This document shows positions 63,228 to 64,000 of a stretch of 64,000 nt of DNA, piece by piece. Origin of the DNA: Mixta sp031457955 (GTDB taxonomy: Bacteria > Pseudomonadota > Gammaproteobacteria > Enterobacterales > Enterobacteriaceae); the NCBI RefSeq assembly GCF_031457955.1, contig NZ_JAVDXN010000002.1:62001-126000 (forward strand), given 5' to 3'. Made by a program: the position numbers and the translations under genes. A model generated the notes under the pieces. That model was not told the origin of the DNA. It worked only from the letters and a program-made list of their open reading frames with translations, and searched no databases. Numbering within the stretch: position 1 is the first letter of the stretch; each line of letters starts with the position of its first letter.

Positions 63228-64000
63228 ATGGCTGTTCGCTTCACCACACTCCGGCGCATTCCGGGTGGCGTATGGATTATTGGTTTCGTTAGCCTGCTGA
63301 TGGATGTCTCCTCAGAGATGATTCACAGCCTGCTCCCACTCTTCATGGCCACGGCTCTGGGTACGCCGGTGGTGATCATTGGGCTTATTGAGGGCCTTGC
63401 TGAAGCGACAGCTTTATGCATAAAAGTTTTTTCGGGCGTTATCAGCGATTACCTGGGAAAACGCAAAGGGCTTGCGGTACTTGGCTATGGGCTTGGCGCG
63501 CTCAGTAAACCACTGTTTGCGCTGGCCTCCACGTCAGGCATGATCTTCAGCGCGCGCATGATCGATCGGGTAGGGAAAGGGATCCGCGGCGCGCCGCGGG
63601 ATGCGCTGGTCGCCGATGTCACGCCGCCTGAAATCAGAGGCGCGGCGTATGGCTTGCGCCAGACGTTGGACACCATCGGCGCTTTCCTCGGTCCGCTGCT
63701 GGCCGTTGGCCTTATGCTGCTGTGGAGCAATGATTTTCGTGCCGTTTACTGGGTCGCCGTGGTACCCGCCTTTCTCGCCGTTGCCCTGCTGTGTTTCGGG
63801 TTACATGAACCACGTACGCCCGTGACCACTGTTCGCACTAATCCGATTAAAAAAGAAAACCTGAAAAGATTGGGTGCCGACTGCTGGTGGGTTATTGCGT
63901 TGGGTGGCGTCTTTACGCTTGCCCGCTTTAGCGAAGCGTTCCTGGTGCTAAAAGCCCTGGAGGTTGACATACCGCTGGCCCTTATTCCACTGGTGATGGT
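63228..64000 (+). CDS. Major facilitator superfamily transporter, 3' end beyond window
   Basis: The ATG at 63228 with AGGA 7 bp upstream is preferred over 63222, which is too close to it. 257 codons are present: VWIIGFVSLLMDVSSEMIHS in the first helix, motif A GVISDYLGKRKGLAVLG, and a long KGIRGAPRDALVADV stretch in the next loop, which marks a subgroup of MFS exporters. Seven helices or so are seen before the window ends. Substrate unknown. Confidence 0.75.
   Translation, partial: MAVRFTTLRRIPGGVWIIGFVSLLMDVSSEMIHSLLPLFMATALGTPVVIIGLIEGLAEATALCIKVFSGVISDYLGKRKGLAVLGYGLGALSKPLFALASTSGMIFSARMIDRVGKGIRGAPRDALVADVTPPEIRGAAYGLRQTLDTIGAFLGPLLAVGLMLLWSNDFRAVYWVAVVPAFLAVALLCFGLHEPRTPVTTVRTNPIKKENLKRLGADCWWVIALGGVFTLARFSEAFLVLKALEVDIPLALIPLVM

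Overview
The window is chromosomal DNA of an enterobacterium, most likely from the family Erwiniaceae (Pantoea, Mixta or Erwinia type); the genus cannot be fixed from the sequence alone. Two things point there. The gene order prc-proQ-msrC-letAB-rsmF-pphA ... sdsR-yebY-yebZ-yobA-holE-exoX-ptrB-yebE-yebG-purT-eda-zwf-hexR-pykA-lpxM-mepM-znuACB-ruvABC-yebC-nudB-aspS-yecD-yecE-cmoAB closely follows the Escherichia coli map near 41 min. A desferrioxamine-type siderophore operon (dfoJACS), typical of Erwinia and Pantoea, sits between pykA and lpxM. Compared with E. coli, edd, yebF and yecN are absent from their usual places.

Layout. 1-9454: envelope and RNA housekeeping genes (Prc protease, ProQ, MsrC, the LetA/LetB lipid transport pair, the rRNA methylase RsmF, the phosphatase PphA). 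9554-15158: loosely packed accessory genes: a tiny membrane protein, an exported alpha/beta hydrolase, a membrane-anchored stress protein, yeaR-yoaG, the blue-light sensor gene bluF and two unrecognised small proteins. 15489-18900: three tandem copies of a module of about 1.2 kb on the minus strand. Each holds a long conserved upstream region, a precursor gene with a class II microcin-like leader, and a two-helix immunity-like protein gene. Only the copy at 15759-16127 is open; the other two carry an amber and an ochre codon at codons 25 and 32. 18937-20107: wreckage of mobile DNA: a lambda-type integrase tail, an immunity-like gene, a broken polymorphic-toxin C terminus and a P2-type integrase tail that ends 90 bp before the sRNA gene sdsR. 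20198-33230: conserved core with copper, DNA repair, purine and central-carbon genes. 33539-40337: Fur-type promoter and the dfoJACS operon. 40456-55187: lipid A, cell wall, zinc, recombination, tRNA charging and tRNA modification genes. 55326-64000: accessory genes, including a compact phage-derived cassette (CI-like repressor, divergent from endolysin, holin and a beta-helix tailspike-like protein), two lipoproteins or exported proteins, and the start of an MFS transporter.

Functional links. Iron supply (dfo with a Fur-type box), zinc supply (znu with a Zur-type box), SOS response (LexA-type boxes before yebG and ruvAB) and carbon flux (HexR with a HexR-type box before zwf) all have recognisable control sites. 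The most interesting material is the microcin-like array and its surroundings: conserved promoter and leader, divergent cargo, inactivating stops in two of three copies, different short tandem repeats upstream of each copy, and integrase remnants on one side. No dedicated exporter for these peptides is visible in the window. All family assignments rest on reading the sequence and remembered family features; no database search was run.
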